64,000 nt of DNA from Camelimonas fluminis (GCF_014656355.1 NZ_BNCG01000008.1:40293-104292), one strand, 5' to 3'; positions 27,232-35,851 are shown, numbered from the stretch's first letter. The notes: generated by a model not told the origin, from the letters alone. Numbers and translations are program-made.

Positions 27232-29391
27232 CTAAAATGCGTAGCGCGCGCCGACCCGGACCGTGCGTCCCGTGCCTGGATAGAACACCGCAAGACCGCT
27301 CGCCGGCGCCGTGGCCGCATTGGCGATGGTCGATACATCCGACACATGGCGACGGTCGGCGAGGTTGCGGGCGTCGATGAAAAAGCTCAGGCCCTCGTCC
27401 GCTTCCAGCCCGGCTTCGAGATTGAGCAGCACATAACCCGGCGTTTTCAGCGTGTTGGCGTAGTCAGCCCATGCGCCGGCCGGAACCCAGTCAATCGACG
27501 GCGTCACGTAGAAGCCGTCAAGGCGCCGCCATGACAGCGACGTGCGCAGGACGTGCTCTGGCGCCCCGGCGAGACGGTTGTCGCCATAGACCGGATCGCG
27601 GTCGAAACGGAAATCATTCCATGTCCAGGCCTGGCGCAGAACGAGCCGCGAACCGCCCGCGTCAACGCCAAGCGCCTGGAACAGCTCCATGCTGGCGGCC
27701 AGTTCGACGCCCTGATGCATCGTGCGCGGCGCGTTGAAGACATTGGCCGGAACCGACGGGTTCACTGTGTAGGCCAGCAGTTCGTCGCGGATCGCCGAGC
27801 GGTAGTAGGTCGCCTCCCACGTCACCGGTCCCAGGGAGCCACGCGAGCCAGCCTCGACCGTCCAGGCTTTCTGGGCGCGCAGGGGCGTGAACGCGGTGGT
27901 TCCGGCAAACGTCTGGGTCAGGTCGGTGAAATCCGGCGCATCGACGCTCCGCGTCAGGTTGGCGAACAACTGCACGTCCGGCGTGATGCGCCAGAGCACG
28001 CCGATTTTCGGGTTAACGCCGGCATAACGGGCGCTGTCGTCCCGGGCTGCCCAGGCCGGACGCAGCGACGCGTTGTAGGACTGGTTGTACTCCCGCAGGC
28101 TGTTGAACGCCTTGACGCCCGCGACGAGCGCCAGCTCCCGCGTCAGCCACAGATTGTTTTCCGCCCATGCCTCAAGATTCATGGCGTCCTGAACGCCGCT
28201 GACTGTCAGGGCCCCGCGTCGCCCGGCCAGGTTCACATACTGTTTCGCATCGGTCGAACCGCCCGACAGTCGCGCGCCGACCACCAGCTCATTGTCAAAG
28301 CCGCCCAGGCTAAAGCGTTGCGCGTAGCGGGGCGAGACACCCCAGTTCCAGCCGTCCTGGGCAAGAACCTGGAAGATCGGATGATCGAGCGTTTTGCGGA
28401 TCGCCCATGTCGACAGATCAAGCTGGCCGGCGTCGAGTTGCACCGTGGTGGTGTTGGCGATGCGGAAGGCCCGCTCCTCTCGCGACTGATTGCCGGTCAC
28501 CGCCGCCAGCGACGCTTTGCGGGGCGCATGCAGGGCGTCGAACAGCAGCAGTGAACCAGGCAGTTTCTGGCGCGTGTCGAAATAGCCGATGAAGAACCGC
28601 GTCTCGACCCGATCGCTGATTTTCCAGCCAAGATTGGCGTTGAACTGGCGGTAGATGCTGGCGGAATGATCGCGATAGCCGTCCGAATTGGTCCACGAGC
28701 CGCTGACCAGCATGTCGACCGGGCCGGAAACCTTCGAAACCCTCAGGTGCTCGCGCACGAAGCCGTCGGCCCCCACGTCAAGGCGCGCCTGGTTTGGCGT
28801 GCGCACGGTGCGCGCCGTCTCGCTGATGACATTGACCGCGCCGCCCAGCATGGTGGAGCCGAAAGCGAGCGCATTGCCGCCCCGCCAGACCTCGACAGCC
28901 CGGGCCGACAGCGGATCGGTCTGGTATAGCGAGCCGCTGCCGTCAGCATTGTTGACCGGAACGCCGTCCTGCAACGCCTCAACGCCGCGCAAGTGATAGC
29001 CGCGCGCCAGCCCCGAGCCCCGGATCGACAGGCGTTGCTCCTGGCCGTAGCGCTCACCGGTCTGGACGCCAGGCGTGTCCTTCAGCATGTCGCGCATGGT
29101 GAGGGCGGACCGGCCGGCGAAGCTCCGGGCGTCGACAAAGCTCACGGCGGCAGGCCTGCGGGCCATGGCGGCGGCGAGCTCCCGGTTGCCGGGAGCTGTC
29201 AGGGACTCCTGCCCGGCTCCGCTGACGTCAATCTGGGGCAGTTCAATCACGGGGGCCTCCGGCGCCGCGGGCTGGGCCAGAACAGGCTGGCCGCATGGCG
29301 CCGGGCTGATCGCCAGAATGGCGGCGGAGGCCAGCAGGCCCACGCGCCCGCCGGTCGCGGCGCGCCACGGATCATTGCGAAAAAGGTTCAT
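27232..29391 (-). CDS. TonB-dependent outer-membrane receptor
   Basis: 719 residues. A signal sequence ends near VLAQPAAPEAP, followed by a TonB-box-like IELPQIDVSG, the plug domain (about residues 75-190: MRDMLKDTPGVQTGERYGQEQRLSIRGSG, VEVWRGGNALAFGSTMLGGAV) and a 22-strand-type beta-barrel ending in VRVGARYAF with the terminal Phe needed for outer-membrane assembly. No His-rich loop is present, unlike the receptor at 17947. It follows a small Cys-rich membrane protein on the same strand. The ligand (ferric siderophore, heme, cobalamin or copper) is not determined. Confidence 0.88.
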   Translation of the reverse strand: MNLFRNDPWRAATGGRVGLLASAAILAISPAPCGQPVLAQPAAPEAPVIELPQIDVSGAGQESLTAPGNRELAAAMARRPAAVSFVDARSFAGRSALTMRDMLKDTPGVQTGERYGQEQRLSIRGSGLARGYHLRGVEALQDGVPVNNADGSGSLYQTDPLSARAVEVWRGGNALAFGSTMLGGAVNVISETARTVRTPNQARLDVGADGFVREHLRVSKVSGPVDMLVSGSWTNSDGYRDHSASIYRQFNANLGWKISDRVETRFFIGYFDTRQKLPGSLLLFDALHAPRKASLAAVTGNQSREERAFRIANTTTVQLDAGQLDLSTWAIRKTLDHPIFQVLAQDGWNWGVSPRYAQRFSLGGFDNELVVGARLSGGSTDAKQYVNLAGRRGALTVSGVQDAMNLEAWAENNLWLTRELALVAGVKAFNSLREYNQSYNASLRPAWAARDDSARYAGVNPKIGVLWRITPDVQLFANLTRSVDAPDFTDLTQTFAGTTAFTPLRAQKAWTVEAGSRGSLGPVTWEATYYRSAIRDELLAYTVNPSVPANVFNAPRTMHQGVELAASMELFQALGVDAGGSRLVLRQAWTWNDFRFDRDPVYGDNRLAGAPEHVLRTSLSWRRLDGFYVTPSIDWVPAGAWADYANTLKTPGYVLLNLEAGLEADEGLSFFIDARNLADRRHVSDVSTIANAATAPASGLAVFYPGTGRTVRVGARYAF

Positions 29392-29630
29392 CGATCTGCT
29401 ACCCGCGCCCTGTGGCGCATCATCGTCTGGCGCCGCCGCCTCCCGGCTGCCCGGACCCGGGCGGCGCGACGAAGACGCGCGGTCACGCCCTTGCGGGGCG
29501 GAAACCTCAGCCAGCGACTGGAAACGGAAATGGCGCGAGCCTCACAGGCGGCGCCAGCGTGCCACTTGCCGCCAGACGCTCGCGGGAAGGCGATTGCGTC
29601 ACAACAGGCGGTCAGTCAGCCCGAAAGCTG

Positions 29631-30059
29631 TCAGATGGCGGACAGGGGCGGTCCGCGCGCCTGGAAGCGCCAGGCAACGGCGTTGCGGATATCGTCGCGC
29701 CAGACATCCGGTCGCCAGAACTGTTTCGCCGGTCGCAACCGCAGCGCCAGCACGGCCAGAACCAGCGGCGCGAGCATGGCGAGTTGCAGCTGGCAATGCA
29801 GCAGGCAGCAACTGGCGTCATGAACAGGCGTCGCCGGCCCGTCCGGAGCCTGTCCGGCGGAAGCGGACGACAGACACAGGATCATGCCCGGGAAAGCAGA
29901 AGACTCCTTGCCGGCAAGCGCTCCCACCGGCGCCATCGGCGCCGCGAACACGAGCACAGTCTTGACGAGGAACGCATAGAGGATCACCAACGCCGCAAGC
30001 CGGCTGGCTACCCCCACGCTTCGCGCCTGGAGTTCCATGGAGAATGCATAGGATGTCAT
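29631..30059 (-). CDS. Small Cys/His-containing membrane protein, DUF2946-like
   Basis: 142 residues from the ATG at 30059; ATG at 30038 is an equally open choice and neither has a good ribosome-binding site. There are two hydrophobic segments, about residues 20-42 and 92-108, with a HDASCCLLHC cluster (80-89) between them. This arrangement resembles DUF2946 proteins, which often occur near TonB receptors and copper or cobalamin genes. It lies 239 nt upstream of the TonB receptor on the same strand and may help with the same metal. Function is not established. Confidence 0.55.
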   Translation of the reverse strand: MTSYAFSMELQARSVGVASRLAALVILYAFLVKTVLVFAAPMAPVGALAGKESSAFPGMILCLSSASAGQAPDGPATPVHDASCCLLHCQLQLAMLAPLVLAVLALRLRPAKQFWRPDVWRDDIRNAVAWRFQARGPPLSAI

Positions 30060-30379
30060 GTTGACCACGACAAGCGTCTGTTTGCAGTCGTCACTGGGCT
30101 GCGGTTGCGCAAACACGCCCGGGATGGCGGCCAGAATGCCGGAACAGGCCCGAAAACGCCGCCAGACGCGACAAAAACGCCCCGCTTCAGATAGATGAGG
30201 AAACCGCCGGTCCGGCCTGACGCGGCCCAGTTTGCTCCATCAGGTCGTGAATGCTCCTTTCCATCCGGAACTGCGCCTGTTCTGGCCGGTCCCCGCCGGC
30301 CGGTTTCGCAAATCCATAACGTCGGCTTTCAGGCCAGCGCCATTGAACCGGCTCTGGCGCTTCAGGCAGGACCCATCTG
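30060..30379. other. Divergent intergenic stretch
   Basis: About 320 nt between the DUF2946-like gene (minus) and the HPP gene (plus). No supported gene or element was recognised. Confidence 0.5.
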
Positions 30380-31516
30380 ATGCCCGCCCGGTCACCCTTT
30401 CAGCTGTTCAGACCCATCATCGCCGGCGCCACCTTGCGCGAGCGCCTGCTTGCCTGCGCGGGGGCGCTGGTTGGCATGGGCCTCGCCAGCGTCGTTACCC
30501 GCCTTGTCATCGGCGGAGATCTTGCCCTGCCGTTTATTGTCGGGCCTGTCGCGGCCTCGGCGGTTCTTGTTTTTGCCGTCCCAACCAGTCCTTTGGCCCA
30601 GCCCTGGCCGGTGCTTGGCGGCAATCTCGTCGGCGGGCTGGCGGGCGTTGCGCTCGCACAGCTGTTCGGCCAGTTGGGCTGGAGCGGCCCGGTTATCGCC
30701 GCCCTGGCCGTGCCTGTCGGCATTGTGGCGATGAGCCTGTGCCGCTGTCTGCATCCGCCAGGCGGCGCCATGGCCCTGCTGATGGCCCTGACGATGAAGG
30801 ACGCCGCCGCCATGGACATCTGGCGGTCGCTTGCGCCCGCCCTGCTGAATATCGGCGTCCTGCTCGCGTGCGGCATGGTGTTTCACCGGATGATGGGCCG
30901 TCGCTACCCACATCAGCCTGAGGCGGCCCCGCCTGGCGCGCACGGGTCGAAAGATCCTCCGGCGGCCATGCGCAACGCCGTTGACGCCGCTGACATCGAC
31001 TCCGCCCTCGCCAGTCTCGACGCCAGCTATGACATTGACCGGGACGACCTGCTGCGGCTCGTGCGCCAGGCCGAGCTGGCGGCGATCTCCAGATCCAGCC
31101 CCGATATCCGTTGCGCCAGCATCATGTCGCGCGACATTTTCAGCGTCACGCCGGACACCTCCGTTGGCGCCGCGCGTGAATTGCTGCTGGTTCACAATAT
31201 CCGCATGCTGCCGGTTCTGGACCGGAGAAAGCATATCGTTGGCTCCGTCGGCCTGCGGGAGATTGCCACGCTCTACGCGCGGCAGGAAAGCTCCGCTCCA
31301 GAGGCGCCGGCTGTTGCTGATACGCCGGTCGGCGACATCATGGCCGCCGCCGCAATCGCGCATCCGGATACGCCCATCGCTGAGCTGCTGCCTGTCCTGA
31401 CCGACGGAAGGGGGCACGCGGCGGTCATTGTCGATGACGATGAACACGCCATTGGTCTTGTTACCCAGACTGATCTGCTTTGGGCGCTGGCCCGCGCGAC
31501 CAGCCAGAAAAACTGA
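30380..31516 (+). CDS. HPP-family membrane protein fused to a CBS-domain pair
   Basis: 378 residues. The N-terminal 175 residues hold about four membrane helices and the family motif CLHPPGGA (HPP at residues 125-127). The C-terminal part carries two CBS repeats (about 250-305: IMSRDIFSVTPDTSVGAARELL; about 318-375: PIAELLPVLTDGRGHAAVIVDDD). HPP proteins have been linked to nitrite or other anion transport in plastids and cyanobacteria; CBS pairs bind adenosine nucleotides and usually gate transporters. The combination suggests a nucleotide-regulated transporter, but the substrate is unknown. The gene is convergent with repC. Confidence 0.82.
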   Translation: MPARSPFQLFRPIIAGATLRERLLACAGALVGMGLASVVTRLVIGGDLALPFIVGPVAASAVLVFAVPTSPLAQPWPVLGGNLVGGLAGVALAQLFGQLGWSGPVIAALAVPVGIVAMSLCRCLHPPGGAMALLMALTMKDAAAMDIWRSLAPALLNIGVLLACGMVFHRMMGRRYPHQPEAAPPGAHGSKDPPAAMRNAVDAADIDSALASLDASYDIDRDDLLRLVRQAELAAISRSSPDIRCASIMSRDIFSVTPDTSVGAARELLLVHNIRMLPVLDRRKHIVGSVGLREIATLYARQESSAPEAPAVADTPVGDIMAAAAIAHPDTPIAELLPVLTDGRGHAAVIVDDDEHAIGLVTQTDLLWALARATSQKN

Positions 31517-31785
31517 CCGGTGATCCGCCGTCGCCTCAGTGTGGAGCACATGGGACGATCGCAGACCGCGATGAGCTTCCAGAGCGCCCCGGGGCGGGCG
31601 GATGCATATTGTGAAGCATTTCCACATTCTGAAATGGGACCTGGTGGCGCTTTCCAGCTTTGACGCCTGCTTCCGGGTTTTCAGACACGGATGTGCCCGG
31701 TCGGTTGATAGCGGGTCGCACAGATGCTGACGCGGCCGCGATCCGCCAGGCCAGGGCCTGTCAGATTGCACCGGAAGTCTGTGCC

Positions 31786-33075
31786 TCAGGCCCATGGGGT
31801 TTGTCTGTGGGGGAATCCTGCCGGGACAGGGCCCGCCGGGGCGCGAAAGTCGCCAGACGGCTTTTCATCCGTTTCATTTCCCGAAGCAGCCGACCACCGT
31901 GCGGCATGGACATTTGCTTGCGCCAGCCGCTCTCTGGCCAGCGCCATCAGCATTGGCCTTGCCGAGAATTGCCCCGTTTCGAGCCTATTGTTGAGGGCTC
32001 TCAGATAGCCGCCGGGGTGTGTGATGCGTTCGCGTCGCTGCAATATGGCGGCGATCACGGTTGCAGCCTGGTCCTCGCCTGCCCTGTCGCGGAAAGCGTT
32101 CCAGAGGTCGGGACTGACGCCCATGGCCGCACGGGCAATGGCGGCGGCCTGATGCAGATCACGCCAGTCATGAATGGGGTTTGTGGCGTAGTCACAGATA
32201 TCGGGACAGGCGTCGAGAACCGTCGCCAGGTGAATTTCTGGCTGAATGTTGACTGACTGGCTGCGCGGGGGCCCCATGACGGAACCCATGCTTCGGGTTT
32301 CTTCAATTAAACAGATTTCTTTATCTGAATTATGTATGTGGCGCTCAGTTTGGGATTCATTGCCGCTCTTTGTTTCCAATTTTCCCTGATTTTGCAGATG
32401 CTTCTCCAGCTTTTCCGCGATGGCGCCCCGCAGGAGGTCAAGGTTGCGGGCGTGCTGTTCCAAAATGTTCTGGCTGGCGGAGCGCGCAGGGCTGGCCGCA
32501 AGCTGTCGATAGCGTGCGTGAAAGTCCTCCCAGAGGGAGCCGGCATAGTGGTTGGCGCCGGTTTCGAGCAGTTTTGCGCAGTCGCGTCGGGCAATGGTGA
32601 TGCGCTCGCGTAACAGCTGGCGCCGTCGCCGCTCATCCGCCACATGGATGGCCAGTTCGCTGAACTCGTCTGCGCGCGCTGCAAGCGGAGCCAGGTCGAA
32701 GCCATAAGCGGTTTCGATCTCACCGCCCCGCCCCTTGCGGGCGTAACGTTTGCCGTTGGGGCTGTCGCGGCGGATTACCAGTCCGGTTTGCACAAGCACC
32801 GCCAGATGCCGGCGCAAGGTCGCGGGCGCCATGCCATGGGCGCGCGTGGCGAGCTGGGCGTTCGACGGAAACACCACGAGGTTGACGTCTGGCGTCATCA
32901 TCGTTTCAGGCAGGAAAGTCAGCAGCGCGTTCAGAACCACAAGCGCCCGGTCCGAGGGACCAAGCAATGCGCGCGCTTCACAGATGTTGCGGAAAACCTG
33001 CCATTTGTTCACGGCGCTTTCCGGCGCCGTATTTCGCGTCGCCATCTGGCTTGCGACCAAAACATGATGCGTCAT
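31786..33075 (-). CDS. repC: Plasmid replication initiator RepC
   Basis: 429 residues, normal for RepC. The start has AGGGA 6-8 nt upstream. The N-terminal domain shows the family pattern NKWQVFRNICEARALLGPSDRALVVLNALLTF, VVFPSNAQLATRAHGMAPATLRRHLAVLVQTGLVIRRDSPNGKRYARK (a winged helix that binds the origin), and the C-terminal domain has YLRALNNRLETGQF. RepC is the initiator of repABC replicons and acts on an origin located inside its own gene. An AT-rich segment at 32295-32400 fits that. It appears intact although repA upstream in the operon is broken. Confidence 0.93.
   Translation of the reverse strand: MTHHVLVASQMATRNTAPESAVNKWQVFRNICEARALLGPSDRALVVLNALLTFLPETMMTPDVNLVVFPSNAQLATRAHGMAPATLRRHLAVLVQTGLVIRRDSPNGKRYARKGRGGEIETAYGFDLAPLAARADEFSELAIHVADERRRRQLLRERITIARRDCAKLLETGANHYAGSLWEDFHARYRQLAASPARSASQNILEQHARNLDLLRGAIAEKLEKHLQNQGKLETKSGNESQTERHIHNSDKEICLIEETRSMGSVMGPPRSQSVNIQPEIHLATVLDACPDICDYATNPIHDWRDLHQAAAIARAAMGVSPDLWNAFRDRAGEDQAATVIAAILQRRERITHPGGYLRALNNRLETGQFSARPMLMALARERLAQANVHAARWSAASGNETDEKPSGDFRAPAGPVPAGFPHRQTPWA
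32295..32400. other. Candidate replication origin (oriV) inside repC
   Basis: Bases 32301-32340 hold only 10 G/C of 40, in a window that is otherwise clearly GC-rich. In repABC plasmids the origin lies within repC at such an AT-rich stretch. A short inverted repeat, CAGAT / ATCTG, is centred near 32319. The assignment rests on family knowledge and base composition. Confidence 0.55.
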
Positions 33076-33163
33076 CGTTCCCTGCCTTCGGGGCGTGGGA
33101 AATCGACCGCCAGAACGACGTTATGCTCTTGACTGCAATTTTCGGAAGTGCGATTCTCAGGTT

Positions 33164-33212
33164 GTCAGACCAATGAGAAGGGCTTCCGGAACATCGTTTC
33201 GGGGGCCTTTTT
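33164..33212 (+). ncRNA. Predicted antisense counter-transcribed RNA (ctRNA, incompatibility RNA)
   Basis: Located in the repB-repC gap and transcribed against the operon, as in other repABC plasmids. A promoter is visible: TTGACT (33129-33134), 17-nt spacer, GATTCT (33152-33157). Transcription from about 33164 would stop at a 33179-33212 hairpin (stem with one bulge, then TTTTT), giving an RNA of about 50 nt. Such ctRNAs pair with the repC leader and limit repC expression, which sets copy number and incompatibility. Confidence 0.75.
33179..33212 (+). terminator. Intrinsic terminator of the ctRNA
   Basis: The arms AGGGCTTCCGGAAC and GTTTCGGGGGCCT pair along their full length with one bulged G, a 3-nt loop and several G-U pairs, followed by a T run. 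Read on the other strand it forms the matching structure in the repC leader. Confidence 0.75.
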
Positions 33213-33577
33213 CTTTGCCGCTCTCTCCTGTCGTAACGCCATCAACTGGCGCCGGTTGATCGTACCGGCGGCGCCGGGCCACCGGATTGCTGAAGCATTC
33301 GCCGCGACAGGAGGCCTGTTTCGCGGAAATCCTTCAGATTTCTGGCAAGGGCTGGAGATCTGGCCTGGCCAGACACTGCCCCGCCGCAGTACGGTTCCAG
33401 CTTGGGCTGCCGGAATTCCGTAACAGTTTGCCCAGCGCTCGCTGCCGTCCAACAACAGTTGGCGGTTGCCTTGCTGGAGTGCGCCGGAACCTCCCTGCTT
33501 CACAGGAAAGGCCCCGGCCATCTGACCTGACGCAATGTCTTCAGGAAAAGTGGAGACTTCTTTCCCTGAAAGATATG
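33213..33577. other. repB-repC intergenic region beyond the ctRNA
   Basis: No supported gene. At 33540-33570 the inverted repeat TTCAGG / CCTGAA, with inner AAAAG / CTTCTTT pairing, lies just after the repB stop and contains AAAAGTGGAGAC, a sequence common in Rhizobiales intergenic repeats. No parS palindrome was found by eye. Confidence 0.45.
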
Positions 33578-34606
33578 CTAGCGTCCGGTGCGCTGCATTT
33601 CCGCGAACACACGCGCCAGTTCGGGTAACTTCTCGCGCACAAATGCGCTGAACGCTTCATTGGCGAAAACCAGCCGTCCGCCTTCACGACCTGGCTCAAG
33701 CCGGGCCAGAGGCGCGCCGGACGGCGCCGAGAACTCAAGGGCGCTGTCCTGGGCCAGCGGAGTTCCCTGAGCGGGCGTTTCGCGCGACAGGATCTCCAGG
33801 GCCATGATGAAGCGCCGGTCGCTGGGCGCGGCGCGAAAATCAGCCCTGGCGGCCAACGCCGCGAAACGCTCCTGCGCGTGAGGTTCCGTCAGGATCGCCG
33901 CCAGGCGGCTCCAGCGCGGCCGACCGGCGCGCGGCGCCGGTCCGATCGCATTGACAATGTCCTGCGGCAACGACGACGCCAGCGTCAGCAAACGCGACAG
34001 ATCCGCCTTGTCGACGCCCAGCGCCGCCATCAGCGTCGGGCGGTCAAACTGCTCTTCCAGCCGCCGCGCGAACATGGCTTTTTCGATATAGCTGAGGTCC
34101 CGACGCTCAAGGTTCTCCCGCGCCTGGGCGATGACCAGTTCGACATCGGTCAGCGGCCTGACAATGGCCCGGACCTTGCCGCCAAGACGGGCCACGGCGC
34201 GCAGGCGGCGATGACCGTAGGCGACCTGATAGCGGCCGCTATCGCCCAGCGGCCGCACCAGAATGGGCACCTGCTGACCCTGCTCGGAAATGCTCTGCAT
34301 CAGGCTGTCGAACGATGCGTCGGCCGTGGCTTCCTCGCCAATGCGGTCGCGCACGAACGAACCGTCGATCAGCGTTGGATCAAGCTCCACCACCCGGTCG
34401 CCAGCCGCGATCATCGCTTCCAGATCCCGGGCCTTGCCAGCGTCGGCGGAGAGCTTTTCAAGCGACAGGCCCATGGCGCGCAAGGCGCCGGATCCCACGG
34501 GCGCTCCAAGCGACGTCGGACTGGACGCGGCGCCGCGCGACAGCGGCTGGGGCGCCGGGTCTGGCGCGGCCTTCATCAGATCAGCGAGAGTGTTCTTCCG
34601 GCTCAT
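33578..34606 (-). CDS. repB: Plasmid partition protein RepB (ParB family)
   Basis: 342 residues from the ATG at 34606, which overlaps the repA stop (TGATG); a TTG three bases upstream is possible. It starts SRKNTLADLMKAA and contains the ParB N-terminal block VPILVRPLGDSGRYQVAYGHRRLRAVARLGGKVRAIVRPL, RENLERRDLSYIEKAMFARRLEE and the helix-turn-helix near TLMAALGVDKADLSRLL. RepB binds parS sites and activates the RepA ATPase to segregate the replicon. With repA broken, partition through this pair should fail unless another RepA acts in trans. Confidence 0.92.
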   Translation of the reverse strand: MSRKNTLADLMKAAPDPAPQPLSRGAASSPTSLGAPVGSGALRAMGLSLEKLSADAGKARDLEAMIAAGDRVVELDPTLIDGSFVRDRIGEEATADASFDSLMQSISEQGQQVPILVRPLGDSGRYQVAYGHRRLRAVARLGGKVRAIVRPLTDVELVIAQARENLERRDLSYIEKAMFARRLEEQFDRPTLMAALGVDKADLSRLLTLASSLPQDIVNAIGPAPRAGRPRWSRLAAILTEPHAQERFAALAARADFRAAPSDRRFIMALEILSRETPAQGTPLAQDSALEFSAPSGAPLARLEPGREGGRLVFANEAFSAFVREKLPELARVFAEMQRTGR

Positions 34607-35761
34607 CAACCTGCCCTCCGCCAGCTGGCGCGGATCAGACTTTCAATTTCACCATTGACCAGATCGAAAGATTCCAGCGCCCGTTCATAGGTTTGCCGGT
34701 TGATCTGGTCGCGGCTGATTTCATAAATCGTCTGCTTGCGCAGACCGGCCTCGGTCACCGCTGTTGTCTTCAGCGCCGTCTGGGTCAGCACCTGATCGCC
34801 AAACAGGTTGCGCAGGAAGCCGACGACCTGGGCCTGGGGGCCGTCGTTGGGCTCAAAACGGGTGATGCAGTAACGCAGGAAATCGTATTCCAGATTACCC
34901 CCCGCCCGCCGCACGACGCCAAGCAGCCCCGCCCAGCACGCCGGTCGCCGCGCACAGGGCGCCAAGCGTGAGAAACCCAAGCTGCGGCGGGCAGTCGATG
35001 ACGACCACGTCGTAATCCTGGTCGACGGTTCCCAGGGCCTGGGCGACGCGGGCGAAAAACAGGCCGTCGCTCCGGTCGCCCGAGGTGAGCATCAGCGGCG
35101 TTTCGTGCTCATACTCATGCAGTTCCAGATTGGCCGGAACCAGGTCGAGCCCATCGAAATAGGTGCTGCGGATGATGTCGCGAAGCGGCCGGCGCTGGTC
35201 GTCGTAACGGATCGCGCCATACAGCGTCTCATTCGGCCGGATATCGAACTCCGGCTGATAGCCGAACAAAGCGGACAGGCTGGCCTGGGGATCGAGATCG
35301 ACAGCCAGAACGCGAAAGCCGCGCATCGCCAGATACTGCGCCAGATGGACGCTGACCGTTGTCTTGCCTGAGCCGCCCTTGAAGTTGGTGACGGCGATGA
35401 CCTGCAAGTGCTCCTGGCCTGTGCGGCCAGGAAGATAAGCCGGCTTGTGTTGACTGAGGAGCCGGCGAATTTGATTGATCTGCGGCAGGCTGTACAAGCG
35501 GCGCCCACCTGGGCCGCGCTCGGCTTCCGGCCCCTCCCCCGCCCTTGCAAGCTGGCGCAGATAGGCGTCGGTGACGCCTATCAACCGCGCCGCCTCTGGT
35601 GAACTGAACAGGCGCAGCTCCTTCTCCGTTGCCGGCGAAAAAAGCCGGGACCGGAGCGTGTGGAGCTGAGAGGAAAGCACGCGCGCATGCTCGTCGATCA
35701 GCTCATCGATCGAACTGTTGACGTTTCGCTGTTGCGCGGAATTTTCCGTTACAGTGCTCAT
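34606..35761 (-). pseudogene. repA: repA (ParA-type partition ATPase), disrupted by internal deletion and frameshift
   Basis: The first frame runs from the ATG at 35761 to a stop at 34895 and encodes the N-terminal regulatory part (HARVLSSQLHTLRSRLF, EAARLIGVTDAYLRQLARAGEG) and the ATPase with Walker A KGGSGKTT, DLDPQASLS and VVVIDCPPQLGFLTLG. After CAATGVL the frame changes. The C-terminal part (LLGVVRRAGGNLEYDFLRY, ITRFEPNDGPQAQVVGFLR, KTTAVTEAGLRKQTIYE) continues in another frame to 34606. The conserved segment that normally joins them (TVHPQMLDVMSMCQFLL-like) is missing, so about 20-25 codons are lost as well. The G-run at about 34900-34905 is read correctly by the second frame and is not the cause. 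Confidence 0.9.
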
Positions 35762-35798
35762 CTACGCTAAAATACCGCTGCTGGATAATTTTGCGTAG
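35762..35798. promoter_or_regulatory. Inverted repeat at the repA start, possible operator or leader hairpin
   Basis: CTACGCTAAAAT (35762-35773) and ATTTTGCGTAG (35788-35798) are complementary except for one extra base. The repeat abuts the repA ATG, leaving no clear ribosome-binding site. RepA/RepB proteins autorepress their operon from sites in this position, so this is a candidate operator. A TTGACG lies upstream at 35820-35825 (minus strand). Confidence 0.5.
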
Positions 35799-35836
35799 CC
35801 TGATTGGATTCGTAAGGCCCGTCAATGACGAATGGG

Positions 35837-35851
35837 TTAATGAAAAGTTAA
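35837..35851. promoter_or_regulatory. Possible CtrA box upstream of repABC
   Basis: TTAA-N7-TTAA (35837-35851) matches the full CtrA site TTAA-N7-TTAA and lies 12 bp upstream of the TTGACG candidate -35 of the repABC promoter. It overlaps the stop codon of the membrane-protein gene. A chance match is possible. Confidence 0.35.

Noticed and set aside
29392..29630. Cobalamin riboswitch upstream of the TonB receptor
   Set aside because: GCCACT and GGGAAGGCG occur, but in the wrong orientation for the receptor, and the conserved CCCGCAACTGT core is missing on both strands.
34900..34905. Sequencing error in the G-run as cause of the repA frameshift
   Set aside because: The downstream frame already reads correctly before and through the G-run (VVRRAGGN); the frame change lies further upstream and coincides with missing codons.
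33076..35850. parS partition site near repABC
   Set aside because: No GTT-N4-GC-N4-AAC palindrome could be found by eye; the nearest candidates (for example CAACTGGCGCCGGTTG near 33243) have the opposite polarity.
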